A DNA stretch of 64,000 bases from an uncultured bacterium (lineage in GTDB: Bacteria > DUMJ01): assembly GCA_937958695.1 (NCBI GenBank), contig CALGNK010000006.1, positions 16,932-80,931 of the forward strand, given 5' to 3'. The translations under genes and the position numbers were made by a program. Below the pieces are notes generated by a model. The model did not search any database. It was not told the DNA's origin and worked only from the letters and a program-made list of their open reading frames with translations. Below, one piece after another: positions 57,140 through 64,000 of this stretch (within the stretch, counting starts at the first letter, position 1; each line of letters starts with the position of its first letter).

Positions 57140-58486
57140 CTAGCTTAATAAAAATCCTGATGATGATATTATATCACCTAAGCCTACTGTGAGCTTTGGA
57201 GATTGAACTACCTTGGTAGGGACTATTATAAAGTTAAAACTTTCAATATTTTTGATACCTTCATAACCAGTCAATGTTATGGTTGGGACCTCTAATCCCT
57301 TCTTTAAATCCTCTAATGTTTCATATCTACCAAGCAGAGATCTTGTTGCAGCCAAAATGGCAGAAAATAGAAGGGCGGTCCTTTCATTAATCTCATTCTT
57401 TTCCCTGATAACAGAGATATAATGTCCAAGGGTATGAAGTTGAATTCTCTTAAGAGATGTCCTTTGCATAATCTTTAGCAAGCCATCTATCAACTTTACT
57501 ATTGGAAATCTTGCATCCTTAAGTTCTTTTGCTAGGTCTTGTTCTCCAAAATCATTGAGAAGTGTAGAAAATTCGATTTCATTTAACCCTAAACTATCTA
57601 TAACGGGGAATATATGTTTTACCACTAAACTTCTTATAACTGAACTTCCAATAGAAGCGAATTCATAGTGAACTTTTAATCCTAACTTTTCTTTCATTTG
57701 AGTTACAAACTCAGCAACTGGAATTATAAAATCTTCGCAGGTCTTACCCTCTGGATATCTTTCTAAGAGAATATGAAAGCCTGAAACTAAGAAGTGTGTA
57801 AATTTGTCCGGTATAATAAATATATCCCTTTTAAATTCTTCACTTACTCTTAATCTACAGTTTACAGGATTCCAAGCTGCTATAAATCTATTGGCTCTTG
57901 GAGCCTCATAGATCGTTCCATCTAGTTCTATCTTTAATCCCTTATTGTATTCTAATATCCAGTGTATGGCAAATATTCCTTGATCCTTCCAAGCCTTTCT
58001 TGGAGAGCATAATACTGGCTTATCATTCTCTCTAGTTAGGACAAATAGATTCTCTCTTTCTGGAAATAACTCGGCAAGTTCTCTTGTAAGCGGATTAGCA
58101 TAAACTAGAATCCTCTTTAATGGTAAAGGGGACAGTAAACTAGCCATATTTGCTGATGTTCCACCAAGTCTTAATTGATCATATCCAATATTTTCTAAAG
58201 TCCATCTGAAGGTCTCTTCATTTTCTATCATCCTCTGATAGGCCAAACCTTCTTTTATTGATATGAGAAGGTCAATAATTAAGTCTTCTGGGCTTCCTAT
58301 GACTGATGTTGGCTCATTGGGGATATTTTTGATTCTAGGACATTGAGCTAAAAGTTTTTTTATTAGATCTTCATCTACCCTCTTTAGTCCATCGATAGTT
58401 GAATGAAAGCCAGTTATCACACCAGGGATCTCTTGTAATTTTTCCCAACCTTTTTCTAGAGCCTCTTTATAGAGTTCTTCCCACAT
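57140..58486 (-). CDS. ADP-dependent sugar kinase (ADP-glucokinase/phosphofructokinase family)
   Basis: 448 residues, ribokinase-like fold of the archaeal-type ADP-dependent kinases. Evidence: STIDGL near 29-34, LGGTSANMASLL at 108-118 (family GGN-x-x-MA), HYEFASIGS, DSLGLNEIEFS, and the catalytic Asp438 in GLGDIISSSG. Such enzymes use ADP as phosphate donor for glucose or fructose 6-phosphate. Here, inside an IolB operon with an aldolase, the substrate may be a keto-sugar acid instead; that is inference. Overlaps the aldolase stop by 20 bases. Confidence 0.85.
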   Translation of the reverse strand: MWEELYKEALEKGWEKLQEIPGVITGFHSTIDGLKRVDEDLIKKLLAQCPRIKNIPNEPTSVIGSPEDLIIDLLISIKEGLAYQRMIENEETFRWTLENIGYDQLRLGGTSANMASLLSPLPLKRILVYANPLTRELAELFPERENLFVLTRENDKPVLCSPRKAWKDQGIFAIHWILEYNKGLKIELDGTIYEAPRANRFIAAWNPVNCRLRVSEEFKRDIFIIPDKFTHFLVSGFHILLERYPEGKTCEDFIIPVAEFVTQMKEKLGLKVHYEFASIGSSVIRSLVVKHIFPVIDSLGLNEIEFSTLLNDFGEQDLAKELKDARFPIVKLIDGLLKIMQRTSLKRIQLHTLGHYISVIREKNEINERTALLFSAILAATRSLLGRYETLEDLKKGLEVPTITLTGYEGIKNIESFNFIIVPTKVVQSPKLTVGLGDIISSSGFLLS

Positions 58487-59336
58487 TGTCTAGAGCCTCC
58501 TTGTATGCTTCTTCAGAAGAGTAGTCCTCGTGGAGTATAAGTTTCATAGCCAAAGCTATAACCTCAGGTTTATCACTCAAGAATACGTTCCTGCCAACCA
58601 CAAACCCGCTAGCTCCAGCTTTTACACCATCCTCAAAGTCTTTAAGGACCTCTAATGGGTTCTCTCTCTTAGGACCACCTAGAAGTAAGACCTTAGCATT
58701 TACGCTATCTACTATTCTCTTAAAGAGGTCTATTCCCTCTTCTCTAGAATTACTCTTTACATACGGGATTTTAAGTATTGGGACCTTAAAGTCATTAGTT
58801 ATTATAGAGACCCATTTTATAGCTTCGTAAGATCTATCCATAACTAATTTACCATTTTCTAAATTCATATAAAGCGGTTCAACCATAAGAGGCATAGACC
58901 ATTTTTCACATTCTTCTACTAAATTGGCTAGAAGTGTCAGTTGTTCGTTAGTGAGTTGATCATCTTTATTAAACTTTATAAGGAGCTTTACTCCATCAAG
59001 CCCCCATCTGAGAGCAGTTTCTACTGTGCAGACACATCTATCATCCATCTCGAAGGTTGTTCCTGCCAATCCTGTTCTATTGAGGCTTAATACTAGCCCC
59101 TTATTTTTTAAATTGCCATTTACTATAAGCCGGGCTAAAGGTTCTTTTGTCGTCATTATAGCATCTAGATAAGGGGCTAATCTTTCTATAAGAGAAACTA
59201 GATTATTAAAATTATCTATTCCTTCTTGGATTCCTCTCTGCCTATGGTCTATAGCTAGGACCATAGATTTTCCGTCTTTTGCAAAGATACGAGATATCCT
59301 ATTAGTTATACCTATATCATAGAAAAGTGATTCCAT
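58467..59336 (-). CDS. class I sugar-phosphate aldolase (LacD/DhnA family)
   Basis: 289 residues, TIM barrel. MVLAIDHRQRG, WGLDGVKLLIKFNKDD (compare the WGADAVK-LLYY block in LacD), VEPLYMN, the Schiff-base lysine probably Lys189 in PILKIPYVK, LLLGGPKRENPLEV and GASGFVVGRNVF. Family members cleave tagatose 1,6-bisphosphate, sulfofructose phosphate or fructose bisphosphate. Next to an ADP-dependent kinase it likely cleaves that kinase's product. True substrate unknown. Confidence 0.83.
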   Translation of the reverse strand: MESLFYDIGITNRISRIFAKDGKSMVLAIDHRQRGIQEGIDNFNNLVSLIERLAPYLDAIMTTKEPLARLIVNGNLKNKGLVLSLNRTGLAGTTFEMDDRCVCTVETALRWGLDGVKLLIKFNKDDQLTNEQLTLLANLVEECEKWSMPLMVEPLYMNLENGKLVMDRSYEAIKWVSIITNDFKVPILKIPYVKSNSREEGIDLFKRIVDSVNAKVLLLGGPKRENPLEVLKDFEDGVKAGASGFVVGRNVFLSDKPEVIALAMKLILHEDYSSEEAYKEALDNVGRTL

Positions 59337-59347
59337 TAGGCTCCTCC

Positions 59348-60370
59348 TTAATCTTCTATTACTAAAGCCTTTCCAGTCTTGCTAGATTCATAAACTGCGA
59401 GTATAAACTGTATAGCTCTCCTACCATCCTCTCCAGTTATACTGGGAGTCCTATTATATAATACCGCTTCTGCCATATCTCTTATCTGAGCTATATGTCC
59501 TTTTATAAATAAGGCTCTGGGGTCACTTGATGCTGACTCTCCCTGATTAGATACTCCTTTTCTTTCTTCTCCCTTTATTAGCCAGTCTCTTACAAAGGGA
59601 CCTTCTACTACTACGCTACCATTTGTTCCATGAACCTCTATCCTTTCTTTGAAACCGGGATAACAGGCAGTTGATCCTTGTATCACACCTAGGGCTCCAT
59701 TTTTATATTTTATAATAGCTATAGCTACATCTTCTACCTCTATTTTGTGGGCTAATGTTCCACAATATGCGGTTATCTCTTTGACAGGTCCTGCAAGATA
59801 AAGGAGCTGGTCTACAAAATGGACAGATTGATTCATTAGAGCTCCACCACCATCTAAAGCCCAAGTCCCACGCCAGCCTGCACTATCATAATATTCTTGA
59901 GTTCTCCACCACTTTACATAAGCATCAGCCATAACAAGTTTACCTAGTTTTCCTGACTCTATTGCGGTTTTTAGTTCTCTAATTCCTGGGTCAAACCTAT
60001 GCTGGGATACAACACTAAGTTTGACACCAGCCTTATAACAAGCTTCTATAAGGGCATCAGCCTTTTCTAATGTAATATCTATAGGTTTCTCTACTAGTAC
60101 ATGTTTTCCCTTTTGAGCAGCCTTTATCCCTAAATCAGCATGCAATCCGCTAGGAACACAGATATTTATTACATCTATATCCTCTCTGGCTAACATCTCA
60201 TCATAATCTACATACCAGTCTACCCCGTACTTTTCTCCTAATTCTTTAGCCCTTTCGGGTATAATATCACATACAGCCTTTAACTCTGCTATATCTATAT
60301 TCTTTATAGCTTCTGCATGTGTTGGACCTATAACCCCACATCCAACTATACCAAACCTTACCTTATCCAT
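59348..60370 (-). CDS. Gfo/Idh/MocA-family oxidoreductase (inositol/sugar dehydrogenase-like)
   Basis: 340 residues. Rossmann GIVGCGVIGPTHAE at 7-20, catalytic Lys95 in VEKPIDIT, and the C-terminal domain with GWRGTWALDGGGALMNQSVHFVDQL. Oxidises a hydroxyl of a cyclic or nucleotide-linked sugar with NAD(P). In an operon with IolB, a myo- or scyllo-inositol dehydrogenase is the best guess. The WWRTQEYY block also resembles WlbA-type nucleotide-sugar dehydrogenases. Confidence 0.85.
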   Translation of the reverse strand: MDKVRFGIVGCGVIGPTHAEAIKNIDIAELKAVCDIIPERAKELGEKYGVDWYVDYDEMLAREDIDVINICVPSGLHADLGIKAAQKGKHVLVEKPIDITLEKADALIEACYKAGVKLSVVSQHRFDPGIRELKTAIESGKLGKLVMADAYVKWWRTQEYYDSAGWRGTWALDGGGALMNQSVHFVDQLLYLAGPVKEITAYCGTLAHKIEVEDVAIAIIKYKNGALGVIQGSTACYPGFKERIEVHGTNGSVVVEGPFVRDWLIKGEERKGVSNQGESASSDPRALFIKGHIAQIRDMAEAVLYNRTPSITGEDGRRAIQFILAVYESSKTGKALVIED

Positions 60371-60374
60371 ATTA

Positions 60375-61196
60375 TCACCTCTCTATTTCAAATATTATCT
60401 TCTTTAATGCTTGAGAAGCCTTCTTAAAGAGTTCAGGGCCAGAGAATCCTTGGAATTGTCCACTATGAGCAAGATGTGGTTCTAGACTTAGGAAATATTC
60501 TCTCCTTTTTGCTTTTAGAGATATTAGAAGTTCCTTAATTTCTCCATCCCCTTCACCTGCTGGAACTTCAATCCCATCTGATAAATGTGCGTCTTTTATA
60601 TGCACATACTCTATATAATCTTCTAAAATTGGGTAAGCCTCTTTAAAAGGCTTTACGTTACACTGTATAAAGTTTGAAGGGTCAAATACCGCTTTTAGAT
60701 TTGGAGAATTTATACTTTTTAGTATATCAAGACACCTTTCAGGGATATCTCCATATATCCTCTTTTCATTTTCATGTAATAATATAACCCCCTCTTTCTC
60801 TGCTATTTTTACAAGTTCTCCCAATCTTTCTAAGGATATATTTCTGAGCTCATCTATACTCATTCCCTCTTCTGGATAAAAAGAGAATATTCTAATATAA
60901 GGTGTTCCAAAGAAGTGTGCTAATCTTATGGCATTTTCTAACTTCTCTTTTTGCCCTTCTACATCTTCTCTTGCTCTGACTTTTCCAATTGGAGATGCTA
61001 TAGCTGATATTTTTATTTCATACTTATCTAACATCTCTTTTATCTTTTCACTATCATCTTTATTTAAAGCCACCACATTTTTACCAAAGGCACTCCTCAA
61101 TTCTAAGTATTCTATGCTTTCTTCTTTCAATACTCTTAACTGTTCCTCAAAATCAGGAGATATTTCGTCTCCAAATCCAGAAAGTTTATACCACAC
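60375..61196 (-). CDS. sugar phosphate isomerase/epimerase (AP-endonuclease-2 fold), first copy
   Basis: 273 residues. TIM barrel with metal-type residues in LLHENEKRI (Glu), VFDPSNFIQ (Asp), HIKDAH and SLEPHLA (Glu). Family includes IolE (2-keto-inositol dehydratase), IolI, IolH and keto-sugar epimerases. Which reaction is carried out cannot be decided; its place next to the dehydrogenase suggests action on the keto product. Confidence 0.8.
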   Translation of the reverse strand: MWYKLSGFGDEISPDFEEQLRVLKEESIEYLELRSAFGKNVVALNKDDSEKIKEMLDKYEIKISAIASPIGKVRAREDVEGQKEKLENAIRLAHFFGTPYIRIFSFYPEEGMSIDELRNISLERLGELVKIAEKEGVILLHENEKRIYGDIPERCLDILKSINSPNLKAVFDPSNFIQCNVKPFKEAYPILEDYIEYVHIKDAHLSDGIEVPAGEGDGEIKELLISLKAKRREYFLSLEPHLAHSGQFQGFSGPELFKKASQALKKIIFEIER

Positions 61197-61210
61197 TTTC
61201 TTTCCTCCTT

Positions 61211-62008
61211 TTATACTTCTTTAATTATCTGTTCTGCCCATTTAACCCAGGCATGCTTTATATCATCTCTAGGGATATTTACTGGGTCTTCCCCAGCTAA
61301 TACCCATAGATAGTATAAAGAGTACCCTGGTGCAGCAACTACAGGATGATATCCTCTGGTGATAGAAAGGGCGGTGTAGTCTGTTACTGTATAAACCTCA
61401 TCTATATCACCTTCTTCTGTATATATCCTTTGGAAACCAAAGCCATTAGGTGGATTTAGTCTATAAAGGTAAACCTCTTCCATTTTCCACTCATAGGGAG
61501 GGATATGTTTATCATGTTTATGAGGAGGATAACTAGACCAGTTTCCTGGAGGATTTACCGTCTCTCCCATTATTATATGTCTTGCTCCAATTTTTCTATC
61601 TATAACCTGAGTAACATATCTCTTCCAATTGTGTATACCTACTGTTCTCCTTTCTACTCCATTTGGATTTATCACTACTATATCCATATCATTCGGCTCT
61701 GACTTTACAGTCGCAAATACTAGTTCGCTACTATCTGAAGCTTTTATATCTACCTTCTTTCCTGGAGGAATATACAGCCCCCAAGGTTTACTGTTAAATA
61801 TTTCACTTCTAGGCCCTAATACGTACTTGTTGTTAACCTCTACCTTTCCAGTACATAAAAGACAACCTATTTCCTTTTCTTTTTCCCCCAGAGATACACA
61901 TTCGCCAGACTTTAACCTAAGTATAAATAAATTTATCCACTCAAGATCTTGAACGGGGACTTCTAATACTCCCATTCCTTCTGGAATCTTAGTTAGTTTT
62001 GAAATCAT
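61211..62008 (-). CDS. iolB: 5-deoxy-glucuronate isomerase
   Basis: 265 residues, two cupin halves. The diagnostic metal site PPHKHDKHIPP (His163, His165, His168) with Glu177 or Glu178 in KMEEVYLYRL, plus GFQRIYTEEGDIDEVYTV and TRGYHPVVAAPGYSLYYLWVLAG, matches IolB of the Bacillus myo-inositol pathway, which makes 2-deoxy-5-keto-gluconate. Starts one base after the TIM-barrel stop (TAAATG). Confidence 0.93.
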   Translation of the reverse strand: MISKLTKIPEGMGVLEVPVQDLEWINLFILRLKSGECVSLGEKEKEIGCLLCTGKVEVNNKYVLGPRSEIFNSKPWGLYIPPGKKVDIKASDSSELVFATVKSEPNDMDIVVINPNGVERRTVGIHNWKRYVTQVIDRKIGARHIIMGETVNPPGNWSSYPPHKHDKHIPPYEWKMEEVYLYRLNPPNGFGFQRIYTEEGDIDEVYTVTDYTALSITRGYHPVVAAPGYSLYYLWVLAGEDPVNIPRDDIKHAWVKWAEQIIKEV

Positions 62009-62761
62009 TTATTCCCACTCCTTTCTTAGATATTCGAGAACTTTAGGTAATTCAGTCTTCTTGTCTTCCCATCTACACTCTATAGATATGTAGCCTTTAT
62101 AGTTTACCGCCTTAAGAGCGCTGAATAAGTCTTTAAAGTTATAGTCATTCTTACCTGGTGCGACTCTTCCTTTATCCGATACATGGACATGGTATAGTTT
62201 CTCTTTTATCTTGTATATGTTAGACAAAGGTTCGTTCTCTAAGTCTGCATGATAGTTATCTATTAAAACTCCTATATTTGGGCTACTGATTTTATCTGCA
62301 AACTCTAGTCCTTCTAGGGTAGTGTTTATAATATTACTTTCCTTCTTATTTAGAGGCTCTATAGCTATCTTTATGCCGTACTTCTTTGCATATCTGTCTA
62401 CTGTCTCTAAAAATTCTATAATCTGTACAGTAGCTGTTTCTTTAGGAAATCCTTCTGGAAAGGACCTAGATCTTCCACTTCCAAAGACTACTACTTCGCC
62501 ACCAAGAAAATTTACTCTTTTTAGAGCTTCATCTACATAAGATTCTACTCTTTTAAGATCCACATTTGGACCAGTTATTGGTAGATCTCCTGGTAAGAAT
62601 ACATTAAACGAATAAGCCCTAAGATTTACTTTATCTAGCTTTTCTTTAACCTCTGAAACATCGACCTGCATAATAGATGTTACGGCAAACTCTATAAAAT
62701 CCGATCCGCTAGAACTTACAATCTCTATCTCTTCTACTGAGCCACAACAGCCAAACTTCAT
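62009..62761 (-). CDS. sugar phosphate isomerase/epimerase (AP-endonuclease-2 fold), second copy
   Basis: 250 residues. VEPLNKKESNIINTTLEG (metal Glu), LIDNYHADLEN (Asp, His), HVHVSDKGR and SIECRW (Glu) form a four-residue metal site like D-psicose epimerases and IolO/IolI-type enzymes. Only about 25 codons shorter than the other copy, with clearly different sequence. First enzyme gene after the LacI regulator. Confidence 0.82.
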   Translation of the reverse strand: MKFGCCGSVEEIEIVSSSGSDFIEFAVTSIMQVDVSEVKEKLDKVNLRAYSFNVFLPGDLPITGPNVDLKRVESYVDEALKRVNFLGGEVVVFGSGRSRSFPEGFPKETATVQIIEFLETVDRYAKKYGIKIAIEPLNKKESNIINTTLEGLEFADKISSPNIGVLIDNYHADLENEPLSNIYKIKEKLYHVHVSDKGRVAPGKNDYNFKDLFSALKAVNYKGYISIECRWEDKKTELPKVLEYLRKEWE

Positions 62762-62763
62762 TT

Positions 62764-63759
62764 TTACCTCCTTGAGGTTGTATTTCTTATAATAAGCTCT
62801 GGTTCAAGTAATATCCCTCTTTTTTCTCCTTTCATTAATTCAAGAAGAAGTTCTACAGCCTTCTTGCCTAATTCCTCTTTAAGTTGTCTGATTGTAGTAA
62901 GGGGAGGATCTGTGAAACTAGAGAAGAATATATCATCAAAACCTACAATTGATAGGTCATCTGGTATCTTTAAACCTAGATCTTTTACTGCCTTCATCAC
63001 TCCAAACGCCATCAAATCATTATAAGTAAATATAGAAGTTGGAGGATTCTTTGTATTGAGTAATTTTATAGCTTCTCTATACCCTGATTCTGCCACTGGG
63101 ATGTTAAAAGAAGCTAAGTCAGGATCATACTCTATTTTGGCTTCAGTTAAAGCCTTCTTATAACCTAAGAACCTTCTTTTAGCAGCCTCAGAATGACTGG
63201 GTCCGTTGATAAATGCAATTCTTATATGTCCAAGCTCTATTAAGTGTTTAGTCGCCAAATAACCTCCCTTTTCCATGTCAGTTGAGATATAAGAGATTTT
63301 AGGATGTTCTAGTATTCTGTTTATAACAACTATCGGTAATCCCTCTTCAGCAAGGTTGATTATATGCTCATTTGGTATTCTAGATGCGGATATAATGACT
63401 CCATCTACTGGACCTCGAGAGAAAAAGTCTAGATAATTTGTCTCTTTTTCTACAGATTCCGATGTGTTTCCTAAAAGAATAGTATAACTACTTTCACTAG
63501 CGGTTTCCTCGGCTCCTCTTACTAGCTCTGGAAAAAATGGATTAGTGATATCTGTTATTAGAAGCCCAATATTTTTAGTGCTTCTAGTAGTTAAGATTTG
63601 ACCTCTATAATTAGGTTTATAATTCAATTTTTTCGCTGCCTCTATTACTTTCTGCCTAGTTCTTTCACTTATTCCAGGAAAACTATTCAAAGCTCTACTA
63701 ACAGTAGAAGGAGATACTCCTGCTAATTTTGCCACATCCTGAATATTTGCTCTCTTCAT
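62764..63759 (-). CDS. LacI-family transcriptional repressor
   Basis: 331 residues. N-terminal HTH IQDVAKLAGVSPSTVSRALNSF with the hinge NYKPN, then the periplasmic-binding-like effector domain with NIGLLITDITNPFFPELVRGAE. It leads the operon and probably represses it, with release on binding a sugar or inositol derivative. Candidate operators flank its own promoter, suggesting autoregulation. Confidence 0.95.
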   Translation of the reverse strand: MKRANIQDVAKLAGVSPSTVSRALNSFPGISERTRQKVIEAAKKLNYKPNYRGQILTTRSTKNIGLLITDITNPFFPELVRGAEETASESSYTILLGNTSESVEKETNYLDFFSRGPVDGVIISASRIPNEHIINLAEEGLPIVVINRILEHPKISYISTDMEKGGYLATKHLIELGHIRIAFINGPSHSEAAKRRFLGYKKALTEAKIEYDPDLASFNIPVAESGYREAIKLLNTKNPPTSIFTYNDLMAFGVMKAVKDLGLKIPDDLSIVGFDDIFFSSFTDPPLTTIRQLKEELGKKAVELLLELMKGEKRGILLEPELIIRNTTSRR

Positions 63760-63770
63760 ACCTTCCCTCT

Positions 63771-63784
63771 ATAACGATTGCAAT
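63771..63784. promoter_or_regulatory. second LacI-type operator candidate near the transcript start
   Basis: ATAACGATTGCAAT has a TAACGATT core, one mismatch from AA-N-CG-N-TT, at about +4 to +17 of the lacI transcript. It also forms part of an inverted pair TGCAA-N7-TTGCA (63779-63795). Confidence 0.4.
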
Positions 63785-63794
63785 TTTTAGTTGC

Positions 63795-63823
63795 ATTTTA
63801 TAATGAAACTTTCAATGTGTCAA
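63795..63823 (-). promoter_or_regulatory. promoter of the LacI-led catabolic operon
   Basis: On the - strand consensus TTGACA (63823-63818), 17-base spacer, TAAAAT (63800-63795). Predicted start near 63788, about 29 nt before the lacI ATG. Confidence 0.85.
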
Positions 63824-63831
63824 GCGGTTGT
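63820..63831. promoter_or_regulatory. LacI-type operator candidate overlapping the -35
   Basis: TCAAGCGGTTGT contains AAGCGGTT (63822-63829), which fits the LacI-family core AA-N-CG-N-TT. It overlaps the -35 of the - strand promoter, so binding would block it. Confidence 0.5.
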
Positions 63832-63878
63832 TAATCTGAAAGGAATAATTTTGATTAATGGTTGGGAAGATCGGGGTA

Positions 63879-63908
63879 TTGACAGTAGTGATATAGATAT
63901 AGTATACT
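63879..63908 (+). promoter_or_regulatory. divergent + strand promoter leaving the window
   Basis: Consensus TTGACA (63879-63884), 18-base spacer, TATACT (63903-63908). It would transcribe rightward into sequence outside the window, away from the LacI operon. Confidence 0.75.
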
Positions 63909-63913
63909 TAGAA

Positions 63914-63930
63914 TGCGAAAAGTAATCGCA
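63914..63930. repeat. inverted repeat TGCGA-N7-TCGCA at the divergent promoter
   Basis: TGCGA (63914-63918) and TCGCA (63926-63930) are perfect complements separated by seven bases, located right at the predicted transcript start of the + strand promoter. An operator or a 5' hairpin are both possible. Confidence 0.55.
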
Positions 63931-64000
63931 CCTTGACAGAAGGATATAGTAAGAGGAAAGAGTCCTTGTTAATTCTTATAAAGAGGAATTATAAATAGAG

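Overview
The window is a compact, AT-rich bacterial chromosome segment that looks thermophilic. Arginine is written almost entirely with AGA/AGG and isoleucine often with ATA. Genes commonly abut or overlap by a few bases, and starts are often GTG or TTG behind strong AGGAGGTG sites. Typical thermophile genes are present: a two-domain protein disulfide oxidoreductase, two GH57 amylases, a membrane pyrophosphatase and an ADP-dependent sugar kinase. The RNA polymerase subunits are short (RpoB about 1100 aa, RpoC about 1175 aa) and a T-box riboswitch is present, as in Firmicutes-like or deep-branching thermophilic lineages (Dictyoglomus-, Thermotoga- or Atribacterota-like). I do not assign a species. 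No insertion sequence, phage, CRISPR array, rRNA or tRNA gene was seen. One tmRNA gene is present.

Layout. 1-7978 (+): 3' end of a YfcE-type phosphodiesterase, rpoB, rpoC, protein disulfide oxidoreductase, terminator. 7983-15911 (-): tgt, an ArmA/RmtB-like 16S rRNA methyltransferase, rsmI, alr, rpmE, smpB, ssrA, amidase, murI, rpe and an unlisted 40-aa zinc ribbon. 16038-34418 (+): orphan PhoU-like ORF, then a strong promoter and a predicted pseudoknot leader ahead of a long collinear run: rpsB-tsf-pyrH-frr-uppS-cdsA-dxr-rseP-ispG-proS, a GT28 glycosyltransferase, cobO, and a glucan block (GH57 branching enzyme, glgA, GalT-family gene, second GH57, secreted 5'-nucleotidase). 34455-38590: GH130 phosphorylase (-), a ferritin-VIT1 fusion (+) and an ABC solute-binding lipoprotein/periplasmic protein (+). 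38763-49502 (+): promoter and T-box leader ahead of ilvD-ilvB-ilvN-ilvC-leuA, then a new consensus promoter in front of leuC-feoA-feoB and a cytidylate-kinase-like gene. 49659-54939 (-): his genes hisB-hisH-hisA-hisF-hisIE followed by the membrane pyrophosphatase. 55015-63759 (-): a LacI-regulated sugar-acid/inositol-type catabolic operon (LacI, two TIM-barrel isomerases, IolB, Gfo/Idh dehydrogenase, LacD-like aldolase, ADP-dependent kinase, 2-hydroxyacid dehydrogenase, glycerate kinase). The last 240 bases hold its promoter, candidate operators and a divergent promoter firing out of the window.

Most interesting points: (1) the iol-type operon, in which an ADP-dependent kinase and a LacD-like class I aldolase stand where IolC and IolJ would be, coupled to glycerate salvage; (2) a chromosomal, housekeeping-context homologue of the aminoglycoside-resistance 16S rRNA G1405 methyltransferases; (3) a predicted pseudoknot over the rpsB Shine-Dalgarno; (4) a tmRNA whose mature 5' end lies inside the smpB stop region; (5) an apparent ATT start for hisIE; (6) an RpoB rifampicin pocket with Asn at the His526 position; (7) a TGT with an altered substrate-pocket loop.
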